Source: Gandjariella thermophila (GTDB lineage Bacteria > Actinomycetota > Actinomycetes > Mycobacteriales > Pseudonocardiaceae). Taken from it: a DNA stretch of 64,000 bases. Below, piece after piece: positions 63,120 through 64,000 of this stretch. The notes beneath the pieces are model-generated. The model made no database searches and was not told where the DNA came from. It saw only the letters and a list, made by a program, of their open reading frames with translations. The stretch is from positions 124,001 through 188,000 of the forward strand of contig NZ_BJFL01000001.1 in the NCBI RefSeq assembly GCF_005405885.1. Direction: 5' to 3'. Position 1 is the stretch's first letter; the number at the start of each line of letters is the position of its first letter. Position numbers and translations under genes: made by a program.

Positions 63120-64000
63120 ATGGCTGGGGTGTCGGTGGAGTCGGCGCCGGGTCCGGCGCTGCGCCGGCAGCGGTTCGGTTGGTACACCTACGGTTGGGCG
63201 AGCCACACCTTCGAGGCCACGGTGATCACCGTGTTCATGAGCCGCTACCTGCCGGCGGTGGCGGAGAACGCGGTGGGCCGCAGCGGCACGCTGAACGTGC
63301 TGGGGATTCCGGTGGCGGCCGGTTCGCTGTTCGCCTACACGGTGTCGGTGTGCAGCGTGCTGCTGTTCGTGGTGCTGCCGGTGGTGGGCGCGGTGGCCGA
63401 CCGGACCGGGCGCAAGCGGGGCATGCTGCTGGGTTTCGGCTACACCGGCGCGGCCGCGTGCACGGCGATGGTGCTGGTCGGGCCGACCGACTGGCAGTTG
63501 GGGACGGCGCTGTTCGCGGTCGCGTTCCTCGCCTACAGCAGCGCCAAGGTGGTGTACAACTCGCTGCTGCCGGACCTGGCCGGCCCGGACGAGCGGGACC
63601 GGGTGTCCTCGGTGGGATGGGCGGCCGGCTATGTGGGCGGCGGCATCCTGCTGGCGGTCAACTTCGTCTGGTCGTTCTTCATCCACGACTCGGCGTGGCT
63701 GGCGCGGCTGTCGCTGGGCAGCGCTGGGGTGTGGTGGGCGGTGTTCGCGCTGGTGCCGCTGCGGGTGTTGCGGCACCTGCCGCGGGCGGCGACGGAGCGG
63801 GCCGCGGTGCGCGGTTCGGTGCTCACCTCCGGGTTCCGGGAACTGGGGGACACGCTGCGGCACCTGCGGGCGTTCCCGTTGACGCTGCTGTTCCTGGTGG
63901 CCTACCTGGTGTACTACGACGGCATCTCCACGGTGACCACGCTGTCCGCCGACTACGGCCAGCAGGAACTGCGGTTGTCCGACTCGACGCTGCTGTCGGC
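63120..64000 (+). CDS. MFS transporter, UMF1/Atg22-like (3' partial)
   Basis: The first 293 residues of a membrane transporter cut by the window end. QRFGWYTYGWASHTFEATVITVF opens it (quoted in part: FGWYTYGWASHTFEATV), which is typical of the UMF1/Atg22-like branch. About eight hydrophobic helices are visible, with the loop motif GAVADRTGRKRGMLLG between helices 2 and 3 and YNSLLPDLAGPDERDRVSSVGWAAGY after helix 5 (quoted in part: NSLLPDLAGPDERDR). ATG 63120 or GTG 63117 is the start. Yeast relatives export amino acids from the vacuole; bacterial substrates are not known. Confidence 0.9.
   Translation, partial: MAGVSVESAPGPALRRQRFGWYTYGWASHTFEATVITVFMSRYLPAVAENAVGRSGTLNVLGIPVAAGSLFAYTVSVCSVLLFVVLPVVGAVADRTGRKRGMLLGFGYTGAAACTAMVLVGPTDWQLGTALFAVAFLAYSSAKVVYNSLLPDLAGPDERDRVSSVGWAAGYVGGGILLAVNFVWSFFIHDSAWLARLSLGSAGVWWAVFALVPLRVLRHLPRAATERAAVRGSVLTSGFRELGDTLRHLRAFPLTLLFLVAYLVYYDGISTVTTLSADYGQQELRLSDSTLLS

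Overview
The window is 64 kb of very GC-rich DNA with GTG and TTG starts, many 1-4 nt gene overlaps and some apparently leaderless genes. Families that are nearly confined to actinobacteria are present (DUF3090, SCO1664-type, DUF3097, WYL regulators, AAA/LuxR regulators). A filamentous actinomycete is the best guess, plausibly Pseudonocardiaceae or a relative. The genus cannot be read from the sequence. A site matching a chromosome-dimer-resolution site (dif) lies at 43,220-43,247. If real, it places the window at the replication terminus of a circular chromosome.

Layout. 1-5.6 kb: a peptide/nickel-type ABC importer operon on the + strand, entered partway through its binding-protein gene. 5.6-8.3 kb: a small Ser/Thr kinase, a PadR regulator and an LD-carboxypeptidase on the - strand. 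8.5-10.9 kb: DUF3090, an SCO1664-type protein and a metallo-beta-lactamase-fold hydrolase. 10.9-13.2 kb: two decayed genes (a PhzF remnant and an SRPBCC remnant) either side of a PCMT-like methyltransferase. 13.3-22.5 kb: a mixed housekeeping and regulatory stretch with TetR, cupin, a membrane diguanylate cyclase, an ArsR/SRPBCC pair, DUF3097, an NfeD/SPFH pair, a helical-repeat protein and a patatin. 22.6-29.1 kb: amidase, ferredoxin-NADP reductase, TetR, Uma2, VanZ and a secreted protein, plus an AT-richer island of stacked hairpins at about 27.65-27.78 kb.

29.3-38.0 kb holds regulator-effector units, several with visible operators: a WYL regulator facing a flavin/F420-type protein, an AAA-LuxR regulator coupled to an MFS transporter, an aldo/keto reductase with its TetR regulator, and an NmrA-type reductase facing a HAD hydrolase. 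38.2-43.2 kb: an AAA regulator paralogue that has lost its DNA-binding domain, then a flavin monooxygenase divergent from an aromatic (DMATS) prenyltransferase. This pairing is known from actinomycete prenyl-indole metabolism. The dif site follows. 43.3-46.1 kb: a UvrA-like resistance ATPase and a VOC protein.

46.8-53.4 kb is the most system-like accessory block. A GXSXG lipase, a GMC (cholesterol-oxidase-like) oxidoreductase and a patatin lie in one tight + strand operon, followed by a cytochrome P450. The oxidoreductase and the patatin appear to carry the same C-terminal accessory domain, which suggests joint action on a lipid or sterol substrate. 53.5-58.7 kb: a secreted G1 (eqolisin-type) peptidase, a tyrosine recombinase and a non-homologous end-joining set (Ku, phosphoesterase-ligase, polymerase). 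58.8-64 kb: a two-domain VOC protein, a PAS-GGDEF-EAL c-di-GMP enzyme, a zinc-finger protein, a glycerophosphodiester phosphodiesterase and the start of an MFS transporter cut by the window end. No rRNA, tRNA, CRISPR array or intact insertion sequence was found.
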